39,749 bases of DNA from Pseudomonas sp. (GCF_030696055.1 NZ_JAUYNP010000226.1:1-39749); one strand, 5' to 3'. Shown: positions 1 to 10,015, numbered from the stretch's first letter. The notes: generated by a model from the sequence alone, not told the origin. Numbers and translations are program-made.

Positions 1-1
1 C

Positions 2-622
2 ACCGGGCAGGAGGCCGAGTTTATCTCCGGTGGCGAGTTCCCCATCCCGATCACCGAGGATGAGGGCATCACCATCGAGTTCAAGGAATTCGGCGTAGGG
101 GTGAAATTCCTTCCGGTGGTGCTCGACTCGGGACGGATCAACCTCAAGCTGAATGTCTCGGTCAGCGAGCTTTCCAACGTCAACTCGCTGCTGCTGGATA
201 CCGGCCTGGACAGCGTGCTGGGTGAAGGGGTGGCGCAGCTTATCCCGTCGCTGACCAAGCGCAGCGCCGAGTCCACCGTCGAACTCGGCGACGGCCAGAC
301 CATCACCATCGCCGGCCTGATCAGCGAAAACACTCGCGATTCCCTCAGCCGTTTCCCCGGCCTGGGCGATGTGCCGGTGCTCGGCCATCTGTTCCGCAGC
401 CAGGAGTTCATCAACGGCGAAACTGAGCTGGTGATCCTAGTCACACCCTATATCGCCAAACCTATCGACGCCAAAACGGTGCGGCTACCCACCGAAAAAT
501 TCGTCGAACCGAGTGACCTGGATTTTTACCTGCTCGGCAAGACCAAGGGCCGTGAGCCTGGGCGTGCAGTCCCCGTCAGTCTCGGGGTGACCGGCGGCAG
601 TTTTGGCCATGACCTCAATTAG
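2..622 (+). CDS. rcpA: Type II/IV secretion-type secretin, C-terminal part (RcpA/CpaC of Tad pilus), truncated by window edge
   Basis: Open frame continues upstream of listed ORF (TGQEAEFISGGEFPIPITEDEGITIEFKEFGVGVKF...); secretin motifs such as VPVLGHLFRS and ELVILVTPYI; Tad context. Confidence 0.9.
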   Translation, partial: TGQEAEFISGGEFPIPITEDEGITIEFKEFGVGVKFLPVVLDSGRINLKLNVSVSELSNVNSLLLDTGLDSVLGEGVAQLIPSLTKRSAESTVELGDGQTITIAGLISENTRDSLSRFPGLGDVPVLGHLFRSQEFINGETELVILVTPYIAKPIDAKTVRLPTEKFVEPSDLDFYLLGKTKGREPGRAVPVSLGVTGGSFGHDLN

Positions 623-647
623 GTGCAACCAGCTGGAGACAACGACC

Positions 648-920
648 ATGAAAGTCATGATTTCTCTTTCGCTGTTACTGCTCGTACTACCCGGCTGCAT
701 GACCTACGAAGAGGGCCGGGTCGGTCCGCTGGGTCATAGCGTGTACCAGACCACCTACCAGCAGATCGCCAACAAGGAAGTGGCCGCCAGTCCGGGCACC
801 GACGTTTCGCCCACCGGCACCGATGGCCCGCTGACCGAGAAGGTGTTGGACAGCTTCCGTGGTGTCACCGGTGATGCGGCCCAGGTCGGCCAGCCGATCC
901 AGATCAATATTGGTAACTGA
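648..920 (+). CDS. Small lipoprotein of the Tad locus
   Basis: ATG at 648 gives MKVMISLSLLLLVLPGCMTYEEG with a lipobox (LPGC); sits between secretin and TadG-like gene. Confidence 0.7.
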   Translation: MKVMISLSLLLLVLPGCMTYEEGRVGPLGHSVYQTTYQQIANKEVAASPGTDVSPTGTDGPLTEKVLDSFRGVTGDAAQVGQPIQINIGN

Positions 921-931
921 GGGTTACGACT

Positions 932-2263
932 ATGAGTCCCCGTCTTCATCGGCCGTTCACCGCGACGCCGGGGCGCCAGCGGGGCGCGGTGATAGTCCTG
1001 ATCGTGATAGCTCTGGTAGCCATGCTGCTGATGTCGGCTCTGGCGCTGGACGGCGGCCATATGCTGTTGAACAAGACGCGTCTGCAGAACGCTGTGGATG
1101 CCGCTGCCTTGAGCGGCGCCAAGACCTTGAGCAAGGTATTGGATAGCGGCAATGCCTCCAGCCTGACTCGGGATGCCGTGTTGAATACGCTAACGCTCAA
1201 CGCCAACGCTTCGGGTAACGGCGAGCTGGCTGAGGCGGTCGATGGCAACATCGCTGGCTTCACCGTGGTGGAGCTGGCCGCCAGCGTCTATGGCCCGTTC
1301 TCCTATCCTGGACCGCTGAATTCCAGATATGTGCGGGTAACGGTGCCGAGCTATCCCCTAGCCGGGTTCTTCTGGAACTTCGCCCAGGCATTCGGCGATG
1401 GCAACCTGGGCGCTAAGCAGGTAGCGGCTATTGCCACCGCCGGCCCTAGCCCCACCAGTCCCTGCGATATAGTGCCCATGATGGTCTGTGGCGACCCCAA
1501 CCAGTACGACCCGGAGAATGGGATGTTCTGGGGCTACCAGTTTGGCGATCTGGAAGTGCTGAAAAGCGCGGCCGGCAATGAGCCGGCAATAGGGCCTGGT
1601 AACTTCCAGTTGATCCGCCTGGGCGACGACGCCGGCGCGGCGGATATCCGCGCCGCCTTGTGCGGGGGGACCAACCAGTGCAATACGGTGGGTGAGGAGG
1701 TTGAGACCGAACCGGGTAATCAAGTGGGCGCGGTGGCCCAGGGGCTGAACACCCGCTTCGGTGTGTACAACGGGCCAGTCAGCGCCCAAGCCTGTCCGCC
1801 GGATCTGGTGGTTAGCTTCAGCTCGCCGAAGATGACCTACGACGACAGCACCTCGCCGCCGCAGGTGCAGTACCAGGGACAGGAGGTCACCTCCAATAAC
1901 GGCGATCTGTCCACCTCCGCCGAGGCGCTGCTCGACTACAACGACTGGAAGCAGAGCGTCGCCAATTGTCCCGGTGGCTGCGAGGCCAATGGGGTCTTCG
2001 AGCGGCGCATGCTCAATATCGTGGTGGGTAATTGCGATGGCGAGTCTGGTGGGCAAACTTCGGTGCCGGTGCTGGGCTTCGGCTGCTTCTTCGTGCTGCA
2101 GACGGTGAGTCAGCAGGGCAACCAGGCGCAGATCTTCGGCCAATTTGTCAAGGAGTGCCAAGGCGACAACGTCCCAGGCCCTACTCCGACTGTGGGACCG
2201 CAGGTCATCCAGCTGTACAAGACCTATATCGACAATACTCGGACGCCGAGCACTGACTCCTAG
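932..2263 (+). CDS. tadG: TadG-like Flp pilus assembly protein
   Basis: N-terminal RQRGAVIVLIVIALVAMLLMSALALDGGHMLLNKTRLQNAVDAAALSGAK, typical of TadG-like N-terminal domain. Confidence 0.8.
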   Translation: MSPRLHRPFTATPGRQRGAVIVLIVIALVAMLLMSALALDGGHMLLNKTRLQNAVDAAALSGAKTLSKVLDSGNASSLTRDAVLNTLTLNANASGNGELAEAVDGNIAGFTVVELAASVYGPFSYPGPLNSRYVRVTVPSYPLAGFFWNFAQAFGDGNLGAKQVAAIATAGPSPTSPCDIVPMMVCGDPNQYDPENGMFWGYQFGDLEVLKSAAGNEPAIGPGNFQLIRLGDDAGAADIRAALCGGTNQCNTVGEEVETEPGNQVGAVAQGLNTRFGVYNGPVSAQACPPDLVVSFSSPKMTYDDSTSPPQVQYQGQEVTSNNGDLSTSAEALLDYNDWKQSVANCPGGCEANGVFERRMLNIVVGNCDGESGGQTSVPVLGFGCFFVLQTVSQQGNQAQIFGQFVKECQGDNVPGPTPTVGPQVIQLYKTYIDNTRTPSTDS

Positions 2264-2273
2264 GAGGTATGTG

Positions 2274-2759
2274 ATGAGCTGTCATGCCTTCAAGCGGACC
2301 CAGACCCAGCGCGGGGTAGCCATGGTGGAGTTCGCCATCGTCCTGCCGTTGCTGCTGCTTATGCTCCTGGCCGTCGGTGAGTTCGGCCGTATGCTCTACC
2401 AATACAACAGCTTGCTGCAGGCCAGTCGTGACGCCAGTCGCTTTGTAGCGGGCAAGGCCTGGAACGCTACCCTTGGGCAGATAGAGTTGAGTGGAGACCT
2501 GCAGACCCAGACGAAAAACGTCGCGGTTTATGGCGTGCCTTCCAATCAGGCTGGTTTCCCCCCGGTGGTGTCGGGGCTGACCACCGCGGACGTGGCGGTG
2601 TCTTCGGTGGGCGCTGAGCATGTGCAGGTAAGCATCACCTTCACCTTCTGCCCGGTGATCGGCAGCGGCAATTGCGGGGGTTCCATTCCGGGCTTCTTCG
2701 GTGATGCGATAGCCCTGAACATTCCGCTGGTCGCGACCACCATCATGAGGGCTTTGTGA
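2274..2759 (+). CDS. TadE-like minor pilin
   Basis: ATG 2274 just after AGGAGG; QRGVAMVEFAIVLPLLLLMLLAVGEFGRMLYQYN TadE motif. Listed ORF start at 2145 is too far upstream. Confidence 0.8.
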   Translation: MSCHAFKRTQTQRGVAMVEFAIVLPLLLLMLLAVGEFGRMLYQYNSLLQASRDASRFVAGKAWNATLGQIELSGDLQTQTKNVAVYGVPSNQAGFPPVVSGLTTADVAVSSVGAEHVQVSITFTFCPVIGSGNCGGSIPGFFGDAIALNIPLVATTIMRAL

Positions 2760-3256
2760 TGAACAGAAAGCGCATGCAGGGGGTGTATGTGGTGGAGTTC
2801 GCCATCATCGGCCTGCTGCTGTTCACCCTGCTGTTCGGAGTGCTGGAAATGGGCCGCCTGTATTTCACCGTTGGCACGCTTAACGAGGTTGCTCGGCGTG
2901 GCGCGCGCCTGGCGGCGGTGTGCGACATCAGCGACCCAGTGGTCTTGCGCCGGGCGATTTTCAACGCTGCAACCGACAGCGGCGCTAGCGACCTGATCAG
3001 TAGCCTGGAAACCGCAGACCTGAGCCTAACCTACCTGGACGAGAACGGAGCAATAGTAGCCAACCCTAATGACAACGGCAGCGGCTTCAGCTCGGTGCGT
3101 TATGTCCAGCTCAGTATCGTAAATTTCAGCTTCACGTTGTTGATCCCTGGATTCGGTGGGGGAATCACCCTGCCGGCGTTCAGGGCGACCCTTCCCCGTG
3201 AGAGCCTCGGCCGTCATGCCGAGGCGGGTGTAGTACCGGAGATCACGCCATGTTGA
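2759..3256 (+). CDS. TadE/TadF-like minor pilin
   Basis: ATGA overlap with previous gene; VYVVEFAIIGLLLFTLLFGVLEMGRLYFTVGTLNEVARRGARLAAV. Confidence 0.75.
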   Translation: MNRKRMQGVYVVEFAIIGLLLFTLLFGVLEMGRLYFTVGTLNEVARRGARLAAVCDISDPVVLRRAIFNAATDSGASDLISSLETADLSLTYLDENGAIVANPNDNGSGFSSVRYVQLSIVNFSFTLLIPGFGGGITLPAFRATLPRESLGRHAEAGVVPEITPC

Positions 3257-4467
3257 AGTCCAGAGAAGCCCCCGTATCCACTTCTTCCAGCAAGCAGGGG
3301 TTGCGTCTATTGATCAGCAGCCGCGATGCCGCGGCTTTGCATCATCTAGAAACCATCACCCAGCGTATATCCAGCTTGCAGGTGAGCACCCGCCTGGTGA
3401 GCAATGGGCATACCGACCCCCTTTACGGGCTGGAGCAGATGCCAGACTTCTTATTGCTGCGGGTCAGCCACCTGTGGCGCGAGGAACTGGCGGCGCTGTT
3501 GCAACGCCCCGCGCATGAACGCCCACCGCTGTTGGTATGTGGCCCGCTGGACGAGCGCGAGGGCATGCGCCTGGCGATGCAGGCCGGGGCCCGCGACTTT
3601 TTGCCGGAGCCGGTGGCGGCCGAAGAACTGCTGACCGCCTTGAGCCGTATGCTTATGGAAACCCGCACCAGCAGCAGTACTAGCGGCAAGCTGGTGGCGG
3701 TGATGAATGCCAAGGGCGGCTCTGGCGCGACCCTGTTGGCCTGTAACCTGGCCCACCAGCTCAGTGCCAAGGGCAAAACCCTGCTGTTGGACCTGGATCT
3801 GCAGTTTGGCAGCGTGGCCCATTACCTCGATGTGCTGCCCACCCACAGCCATGTCGAGGTGCTGCAACAGATCGACGATATGGACAGCGTGGCGCTGCGC
3901 GGCTTCTGCAACCACTTCAGCCCCACCTTGCATGTGCTGGGCGGTCGGGAGAACGAGCTGTGCCTGCCCTTGGATGTGCGCCTCGAACAACTCGAGGCCT
4001 TGTTGCAGCTGGCGCGCAGCACCTATGACTGGGTGGTGGTGGACCTGCCGCGGCAGATCGATCACCTCACCGGCACCACCCTGGAACAGGCCGACCGGAT
4101 CTACATAGTGGTGCAGCAGAGCCTCAGTCACCTCAAGGACGCCAGCCGCCTGGCGCGCATTCTGCGCGATGAACTGGGGGTGCGAGGCGAACATCTGCAG
4201 GTGGTGGTCAACCGTTACAACAAGGCGGCGCCCATCAGTTTGCACGATATCGGTGTTGCGCTGCGCTGCACGGAGCTGCAAAAGCTGCCCAATGACTTCA
4301 TGGTGGTCAGCCAGAGCCAGAACACCGGGGTGCCCCTGGACCTACAGGCACCGCGTGCGCCTATCACGCTCGCTCTGCATGAGTTGAGTCAGGAGCTGGT
4401 CGGTCACCAGGCGGACGCCGAGCAAGGCATGTTGAAGCGCGCCTTCAGCCGTTTATTCGGGGAGTGA
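3250..4467 (+). CDS. tadZ: TadZ/CpaE-like pilus localisation ATPase (pseudo-receiver plus ParA/MinD-like domain)
   Basis: Receiver-like N-terminus, then VAVMNAKGGSGATLLACNLAHQLSAKGKTLLLDLDLQFG; position before tadA. Confidence 0.85.
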   Translation: MLKSREAPVSTSSSKQGLRLLISSRDAAALHHLETITQRISSLQVSTRLVSNGHTDPLYGLEQMPDFLLLRVSHLWREELAALLQRPAHERPPLLVCGPLDEREGMRLAMQAGARDFLPEPVAAEELLTALSRMLMETRTSSSTSGKLVAVMNAKGGSGATLLACNLAHQLSAKGKTLLLDLDLQFGSVAHYLDVLPTHSHVEVLQQIDDMDSVALRGFCNHFSPTLHVLGGRENELCLPLDVRLEQLEALLQLARSTYDWVVVDLPRQIDHLTGTTLEQADRIYIVVQQSLSHLKDASRLARILRDELGVRGEHLQVVVNRYNKAAPISLHDIGVALRCTELQKLPNDFMVVSQSQNTGVPLDLQAPRAPITLALHELSQELVGHQADAEQGMLKRAFSRLFGE

Positions 4468-4470
4468 AGC

Positions 4471-5907
4471 ATGCTTAGCGAATTCCGTAACCGCCTGCGT
4501 CAGCAGTCCGCCAAGCCTGATGCTGCGACGTCTGCCGAGCAGGATGCTAATGGGGCCCCGGCTGAGGCGATGCTGGCCTGGGAGCATTCCGCACCGAGCG
4601 AGCTTTATGAAACCAAGAGCCAACTCACGCCGATGGAGATCGAGTGGCGAGAGCGGATTTACCAGCAGTTGCTCAAGGTCATGGATCTGTCGCTGCTGGA
4701 CACGCTGGAGCCTGCCGATGCCGTGCGGCAGATCCGCGATATTTGCCAGCGTTTGTTGGATGACCATTCCGCCCCGGTGAGTGCCGCCAGCCGCCAGCTG
4801 GTCATCAAGCAGATCACCGATGAAGTGCTCGGCTTAGGGCCACTGGAGCCGCTACTGGCCGACCATAGCGTGTCCGACATCCTGGTCAATGGGCATGCCT
4901 CGGTGTACGTCGAGCGCTTCGGCAAGTTGCAGAAGACCGATGTGCGTTTTCGCGACGACCAGCATTTGCTGAATATTATCGACCGCATCGTTTCCAACCT
5001 GGGCCGGCGTATCGACGAGTCCTCGCCGCTGGTGGATGCGCGCCTGAAGGACGGCTCGCGGGTTAACGCCATCATCCCGCCCCTGGCCATCGATGGGCCG
5101 AGCATATCGATCCGCCGCTTCGCGGTGGACTTGCTCAATACCGACAGCCTGGTGCAGATGGGCACCCTGACTCCGGCCATCGCCCTGATGCTCAAGGCCA
5201 TCGTCCGCGGGCGGTTGAATGTACTGATTTCCGGCGGCACCGGCAGCGGTAAGACCACCATGCTCAATGTGCTGTCCAGCTTTATTCCGCATAACGAGCG
5301 CATCGTCACCATTGAGGATTCGGCCGAGCTGCAACTGCAGCAACCCCATGTGGTGCGCCTGGAAACTCGCCCACCGAATATCGAGGGGCGCGGCGAGGTG
5401 GGCCAGCGCGAGCTGGTGCGCAACAGTCTGCGCATGCGCCCGGACCGCATCGTTATCGGTGAGGTGCGCGGCGCCGAGGCGCTGGACATGCTGACGGCGA
5501 TGAATACCGGCCACGACGGCTCGCTGACCACCATCCACGCTAACACCGCGCGTGATGCCCTGGGGCGGGTCGAGAATATGGTGTCCATGACCGGCGCGAC
5601 TTTCCCGATCAAGGCCCTGCGCCAGCAGATCGCCTCGGCCATCGACGTGGTGATCCAACTGGAGCGTCAGGAGGATGGCAAACGACGCCTGGTCAGCGTG
5701 CAGGAGATCAACGGCATGGAAGGTGAAATCATCACCATGACCGAAATTTTCTCGTTCGTTCGGCGCGGCATGGGCGAACACGGCGAAGTACTCGGCGAGT
5801 ACCGACCCACCGGCATGGTGCCGGCCTTTCGCGATGTGATGGCCAAACGCGGTATCGAGCTGCCTCTTAATCTGTTCCGCCCGGAATGGATGGAGGGGCA
5901 GTCATGA
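4471..5907 (+). CDS. tadA: TadA/CpaF secretion ATPase
   Basis: Walker [58 protein letters not shown]. Confidence 0.95.
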   Translation: MLSEFRNRLRQQSAKPDAATSAEQDANGAPAEAMLAWEHSAPSELYETKSQLTPMEIEWRERIYQQLLKVMDLSLLDTLEPADAVRQIRDICQRLLDDHSAPVSAASRQLVIKQITDEVLGLGPLEPLLADHSVSDILVNGHASVYVERFGKLQKTDVRFRDDQHLLNIIDRIVSNLGRRIDESSPLVDARLKDGSRVNAIIPPLAIDGPSISIRRFAVDLLNTDSLVQMGTLTPAIALMLKAIVRGRLNVLISGGTGSGKTTMLNVLSSFIPHNERIVTIEDSAELQLQQPHVVRLETRPPNIEGRGEVGQRELVRNSLRMRPDRIVIGEVRGAEALDMLTAMNTGHDGSLTTIHANTARDALGRVENMVSMTGATFPIKALRQQIASAIDVVIQLERQEDGKRRLVSVQEINGMEGEIITMTEIFSFVRRGMGEHGEVLGEYRPTGMVPAFRDVMAKRGIELPLNLFRPEWMEGQS

Positions 5908-6890
5908 GCCAGATCCCCAGTGAGTTCATCCTGGCCTTTCTCGGTATGGTGTTCACCGCGGTGTTCCTCCTCAGCCAGGGGCTGGTGGTGCCGGTGTTTG
6001 GCGAGGCGAGTCGGGTGCGCAAGCGGATTCGTGCTCGACTGCACGTAGTCGAGCGGGCCAGCAACCTGCCGAATATGCAGACGGTGCTGCGCCAGAAGTA
6101 CCTGAAGCGCCTGTCGCCACTGGAGGTCAGCCTGGAGCAGTTACCCGCCATGGAGGCCCTGGCGCAGATGATCGAGCAGGCCGGGCATAACTACCGCGCC
6201 TACCGGGTTCTGTTGCTGGGGCTGGTTCTGGCGGCGGCGGCGGGCATTCTGCTGTGGTTGTTCACGCAACTCTGGTGGGTGGCGCTGCCGGTGGCCTTGG
6301 CGGTGTTCTGGGTGCCGTTGCTGAAGTTATCTCGCGACCGCGGCAAACGTTTCGCCCAGTTCGAGGAGGGCCTACCGGATGCTCTGGATGCCATGTGCCG
6401 TGCCTTGCGTGCCGGGCATCCGTTCAACGAGACGCTGCGCCTGGTAGCCGAGGAGCATAAGGGCGCGGTGGCCCACGAGTTTGGCCTGACGTTCGCCGAT
6501 ATCAACTATGGCAATGACGTGCGCCGGGCCATGCTCGGCCTGCTGGAGCGGATGCCGAGCATGACGGTGATGATGTTGATCACCTCGGTGCTTATCCATC
6601 GCGAGACCGGCGGCAATCTGACCGAGGTGCTGGAACGTTTAAGTAGCCTGATTCGTGGGCGCTTCCGCTTTCAGCGCAAGGTCAAGACGTTGTCGGCTGA
6701 AGGAAGGATGTCGGCTTGGGTGCTGGTATCTGTTCCCTTTGTACTGACCATACTGATTATGGTTACGACTCCAGAATACATTCCTATATTGATCAAGGAA
6801 CCGGTAGGCCAGAAGCTCGCTACAGCGGCTTTCGGTGCCATGGTGGTGGGGATTTTCTGGATACGTAAAATCATTCAGATTCAGGTTTAA
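5904..6890 (+). CDS. tadB: TadB-like inner membrane platform protein (type II secretion F domain)
   Basis: ATGA overlap with tad[32 protein letters not shown]2SSF motif. Confidence 0.9.
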   Translation: MSQIPSEFILAFLGMVFTAVFLLSQGLVVPVFGEASRVRKRIRARLHVVERASNLPNMQTVLRQKYLKRLSPLEVSLEQLPAMEALAQMIEQAGHNYRAYRVLLLGLVLAAAAGILLWLFTQLWWVALPVALAVFWVPLLKLSRDRGKRFAQFEEGLPDALDAMCRALRAGHPFNETLRLVAEEHKGAVAHEFGLTFADINYGNDVRRAMLGLLERMPSMTVMMLITSVLIHRETGGNLTEVLERLSSLIRGRFRFQRKVKTLSAEGRMSAWVLVSVPFVLTILIMVTTPEYIPILIKEPVGQKLATAAFGAMVVGIFWIRKIIQIQV

Positions 6891-6920
6891 GCTGCATCAG
6901 CTGTCGATGAGGTATGCGCT

Positions 6921-7889
6921 ATGGACTATCTGCTAAGTCTGATCCATCGAGTGGTGGGCGACGAGGAGCTGGCGCGTTTATTGTTCGTCGGCGCCATCGG
7001 TTTGAGCGCCGTACTTGCTGCTGCCACCCTGGTATTGCTGGTGTTGGGCTTGCAGGATCCGGTGCAGCGCCGCCTTAGCCTGATTAAGCGCGGCCATGCC
7101 GGAGGCGGGTATGGGGCGGAGGCGCCAAGCAACCTGCAACTGATGCTGGAGCAGGTGGGCCAGCGCTTCACCTCCGGTGAACAGGGGCAGGCTTCGACCA
7201 CCCGAACCCTGTTGGCGCATGCGGGTTATCGCACGCCCGCCGCGGTGCAGATGTACTGGGCGATCCGCCTGCTGTCACCGCTGATACTGTTGGGTCTTGC
7301 GCTGCTGGCGGTGCCGTTTATCCCGAAGCTGTCCCTGTTCATGGGCATCGCGCTGGTGATTGCGACGGTCGGTGTGGGCTGGCTGGCGCCGGCCATCTAT
7401 GTCGGCAAGCGTAAAGAGGCTCGGATGACTCGGCTGCTCGTAGCCTTCCCCGATGCCCTAGACCTGATGGTGGTTTGCGTGGAGTCGGGCCTGGCCTTGC
7501 CCCAGGCCATCGAGCGGGTGGCCGACGAAATGGCGGTCAGCCAGCCGGAGTTGGCCTTGGAGCTAGCCCTGGTCAATGCGGAAATCCGTGCCGGTATCCC
7601 CAGTGCCGAAGCGCTCAAGCACCTGGCCGAACGCACCGGGTTGGAGGACATTCGCGGGCTGGTTAGCTTGCTGGCGCAGAGCATTCGATTCGGCACCAGT
7701 GTCGCCGCGACCCTGCGTATCTATGCCGAAGAGTTTCGCGACCGGCGTACCCAGCTTGCCGAGGAGAAGGCGGCGAAAATCGGCACCAAGCTGATATTCC
7801 CACTAACCTTGTGCCTGTGGCCGAGCTTTTTCCTAGTGGCCATAGGTCCTGCACTTATTGGGGTGTTTAAAGCATTCGGGAAGCTATGA
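6921..7889 (+). CDS. tadC: TadC-like inner membrane platform protein (type II secretion F domain)
   Basis: LVAFPDALDLMVVCVESGLALPQAIERVADEM; follows tadB. Confidence 0.9.
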   Translation: MDYLLSLIHRVVGDEELARLLFVGAIGLSAVLAAATLVLLVLGLQDPVQRRLSLIKRGHAGGGYGAEAPSNLQLMLEQVGQRFTSGEQGQASTTRTLLAHAGYRTPAAVQMYWAIRLLSPLILLGLALLAVPFIPKLSLFMGIALVIATVGVGWLAPAIYVGKRKEARMTRLLVAFPDALDLMVVCVESGLALPQAIERVADEMAVSQPELALELALVNAEIRAGIPSAEALKHLAERTGLEDIRGLVSLLAQSIRFGTSVAATLRIYAEEFRDRRTQLAEEKAAKIGTKLIFPLTLCLWPSFFLVAIGPALIGVFKAFGKL

Positions 7890-7890
7890 C

Positions 7891-8931
7891 ATGAATAGGA
7901 TTGGTCCGCTGGTAGCCATAATGGCCGTGTTGTCGGGGTGTCAGAGCATGGGGCCGGAGAAAGCTGGGGAAGTGAATAGCCGATCGGGCCTCTACAACGG
8001 TAGCCGCTCCGTGCTCTATCAGGTGCAGAAGGACATCAGCTCGCCGGAACAGGCCATGCAGATTGCCGATGCGGCCTACCAGGCAGGGGATCTGGACCAG
8101 GCGCTGTATCAATACCTGCGTGCCATAGAACTGGACCCCAAACGTTACGATGCGCTGGTGTGGGCCGGGCGTATTCACCGGGAGCGCGGCAACCAGCAGT
8201 TGGCCGAAATGGCGTTCGCCGATGTGCTGAACAGCGCTCCAGATAACCTCAATGCGTTGACCGAGATGGGGCTGCTGAATCTGGCCATGCGTCGCCACGA
8301 CGGAGCCGTGGAGATGCTCGGCAAGGCCGTGGGTCTGGACCAGAAGCGTTTGGGGGGCTCTGCGGCTGAAGCTGGACCGGTCGATGTGGCGAGCCTGAAG
8401 GTGGATAGTCAGTCCCCTCTCAAGGTTTACAACGGCCTTGGGGTGCTGGCTGACTTGCGCAACGATTTCCCCAAGGCCGAGGCTTATTACCGACTGGCCA
8501 TACAGATCGACCCGCGTTCGGCCCTGGTGCAGAACAGCCTGGGCTATTCCTACTACCTGGCCGGGCGTTGGGAGGAGGCCGAGCGCGCTTATCAGCAAGG
8601 CATGGCTTACGACTCCAACTACAAACCTTTGTGGCGCAACTACGCTTTACTGCTGGCGCGCACGGGGCGTTATGAGGAAGCGATCTCTGCCTTCGAGCAG
8701 GTCGAGAACAGCGCCGAGGCCAGCAATGATGTCGGCTATATCTCGCTGATCGAAGGCAAGCTGGATGTGGCCGAGCAGTTCTTCCGCAGCGCGATCGAGC
8801 AGTCTCCGGCGCATTACGATATGGCCTGGGAAAACCTCAACCGGGTTCAGCAGATCAGGCGGATTCGTCAGATGGGTGGTAAGCCGGACTCAGTTGCCGT
8901 CGCCCCACAGGATGAACCTGTAGCACAGTGA
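7891..8931 (+). CDS. tadD: TadD-like TPR lipoprotein
   Basis: ATG 7891: MNRIGPLVAIMAVLSGCQSM lipobox followed by TPR-like repeats (YQAGDLDQALYQYLRAIELDPKRYDALV...). Confidence 0.85.
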   Translation: MNRIGPLVAIMAVLSGCQSMGPEKAGEVNSRSGLYNGSRSVLYQVQKDISSPEQAMQIADAAYQAGDLDQALYQYLRAIELDPKRYDALVWAGRIHRERGNQQLAEMAFADVLNSAPDNLNALTEMGLLNLAMRRHDGAVEMLGKAVGLDQKRLGGSAAEAGPVDVASLKVDSQSPLKVYNGLGVLADLRNDFPKAEAYYRLAIQIDPRSALVQNSLGYSYYLAGRWEEAERAYQQGMAYDSNYKPLWRNYALLLARTGRYEEAISAFEQVENSAEASNDVGYISLIEGKLDVAEQFFRSAIEQSPAHYDMAWENLNRVQQIRRIRQMGGKPDSVAVAPQDEPVAQ

Positions 8932-9040
8932 GCAGGTGGATGCCGGCGGGTTTGTATGGGGAGGGGCTTTAGTCGCGAAGCTTTTGAGTTGCAATCTCGG
9001 GTATGGCCCGCTTCTTCAGGGTATGCAATGTTCGAGTCTC

Positions 9041-9107
9041 TGTAGGAGCCAGCTTGGGCGAAGGGGCGGTGCGGCTGCAAAGCTTAGCGAGCAAGCTCGC
9101 TCCTACA
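9041..9107. repeat. REP-like inverted pair
   Basis: tgtaggagccagcttgggcg ... cgagcaagctcgctcctaca; matches the common Pseudomonas TGTAGGAGC...GCTCCTACA repeat style. Confidence 0.75.
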
Positions 9108-9183
9108 GGTTTTCGCTGTCGCCCTATCGTCCAGCAGCGCAGCGGACACCCCGCTTTCTATGCGTTGACGCTGCTGACGTCGA

Positions 9184-9462
9184 TCAGTTAATGGCGTCGC
9201 TCAGCGCTTTGGCGGGAACGTATTTGACGACTTTCTTCGCGGCGATTTCGATGGCTTTGCCGGTCTGTGGGTTGCGGCCGGTGCGGGCTGGACGCTCGCT
9301 GACTTTCAGCTTACCGATGCCAGGCAGAGTGATTTCGTCACCGTTTTCCAGGGCGTCACTGACGATCTCGCTAAGTTGTTCGAGCACGGCGCGAATGGTG
9401 TTTTTCGGAGTGTCGGTGGCTTCGGCGATATCGCTGATCAATTGGTCTTTGGTCATGGCCAT
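9184..9462 (-). CDS. HU family DNA-binding protein
   Basis: MAMTKDQLISDIAEATDTPKNTIRAVLEQLSEIVSDALENGDEITLPGIGKLKVSERPARTGRNPQTGKAIEI. Confidence 0.93.
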   Translation of the reverse strand: MAMTKDQLISDIAEATDTPKNTIRAVLEQLSEIVSDALENGDEITLPGIGKLKVSERPARTGRNPQTGKAIEIAAKKVVKYVPAKALSDAIN

Positions 9463-9629
9463 GTTGTTGCTCCTTGAATGAAGGCTAAGTGTTTTGCAAA
9501 CCGCGCACAGGGTACTGCGAATTTCTCCGTGCGGCACGACTTGGAGGCGGTCGCGAGCTGTTGCGGATTCGTCAGCCAAGCGAAAATTCCCTTTCGCCAG
9601 GGTTTTGCCGCGCTAAGTGCTTGAAGCAG

Positions 9630-9657
9630 TTGTAAGTTCAATTCAAGCCGGTACAAT
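9630..9657 (+). promoter_or_regulatory. Candidate sigma-70 promoter for ffs
   Basis: TTGTAA-N16-TACAAT about 33 bp before the SRP RNA 5' stem. Confidence 0.4.
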
Positions 9658-9689
9658 GGCGCGGCTCGCTGCAAGGCGGGTAGCGTTAT

Positions 9690-9799
9690 GGTGGCCCTGC
9701 CGGTCCCCCCGCAACGATCAGCCGTGAACCCGGTCAGGCCTGGAAGGGAGCAGCCGCAGCGGTGACATTGTGTGCCGGGGTGTGGCTGGTGGGGTCGCC
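9690..9799 (+). ncRNA. ffs: Bacterial 4.5S signal recognition particle RNA
   Basis: Conserved core GGTCAGGCCTGGAAGGGAGCAGCCGCAGCGGTGACATTGTGTGCCGGGGTGTGGCTGG; 5' ggtggccctgccggtcccc pairs with 3' ggggtgtggctggtggggtcgcc. Confidence 0.93.
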
Positions 9800-9810
9800 T
9801 CCATCTTTAG

Positions 9811-9822
9811 ACCCGTTCGGGT
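9811..9822 (+). terminator. Weak terminator-like hairpin after ffs
   Basis: acccg-tt-cgggt followed by tgtctt. Confidence 0.35.
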
Positions 9823-9976
9823 TGTCTTGAAAAACCATCCAGTGATCTCTGCGCCAAGCTTGCGGCTCTTCGCGGGCCGAAACTTATCGTGCGCAATAAA
9901 AAATTGCCTGGAGCCATTTTTAACGTCGCGTAGCGACGGCCCGTAGGGTGGCCGCCAGGGATGGCAGGCCATAAAA

Positions 9977-9997
9977 AGCCCCGCCGTTCGGCGAGGC
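9977..9997 (-). terminator. Rho-independent terminator for ORF 10016..10303
   Basis: Minus strand agcctcgccgaacggcggggctttttat: hairpin plus T-tract. Confidence 0.75.
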
Positions 9998-10015
9998 TGT
10001 TTTCAGGGCTGCGCT

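Noticed and set aside
1358-2161. 267 aa minus-strand ORF opposite tadG-like gene
   Set aside because: His/Gln/Gly-rich antisense shadow ORF typical of GC-rich coding DNA; plus strand has clear TadG features
3451-5781. Long minus-strand ORFs (3451..4281, 4659..5642, 4852..5781) opposite tadZ/tadA
   Set aside because: Shadow ORFs opposite well-recognised ATPase genes; biased composition and no family motifs
8936-9481. 181 aa plus-strand ORF opposite HU gene and REP region
   Set aside because: Covers a REP-like repeat and the antisense of HU; not a plausible protein
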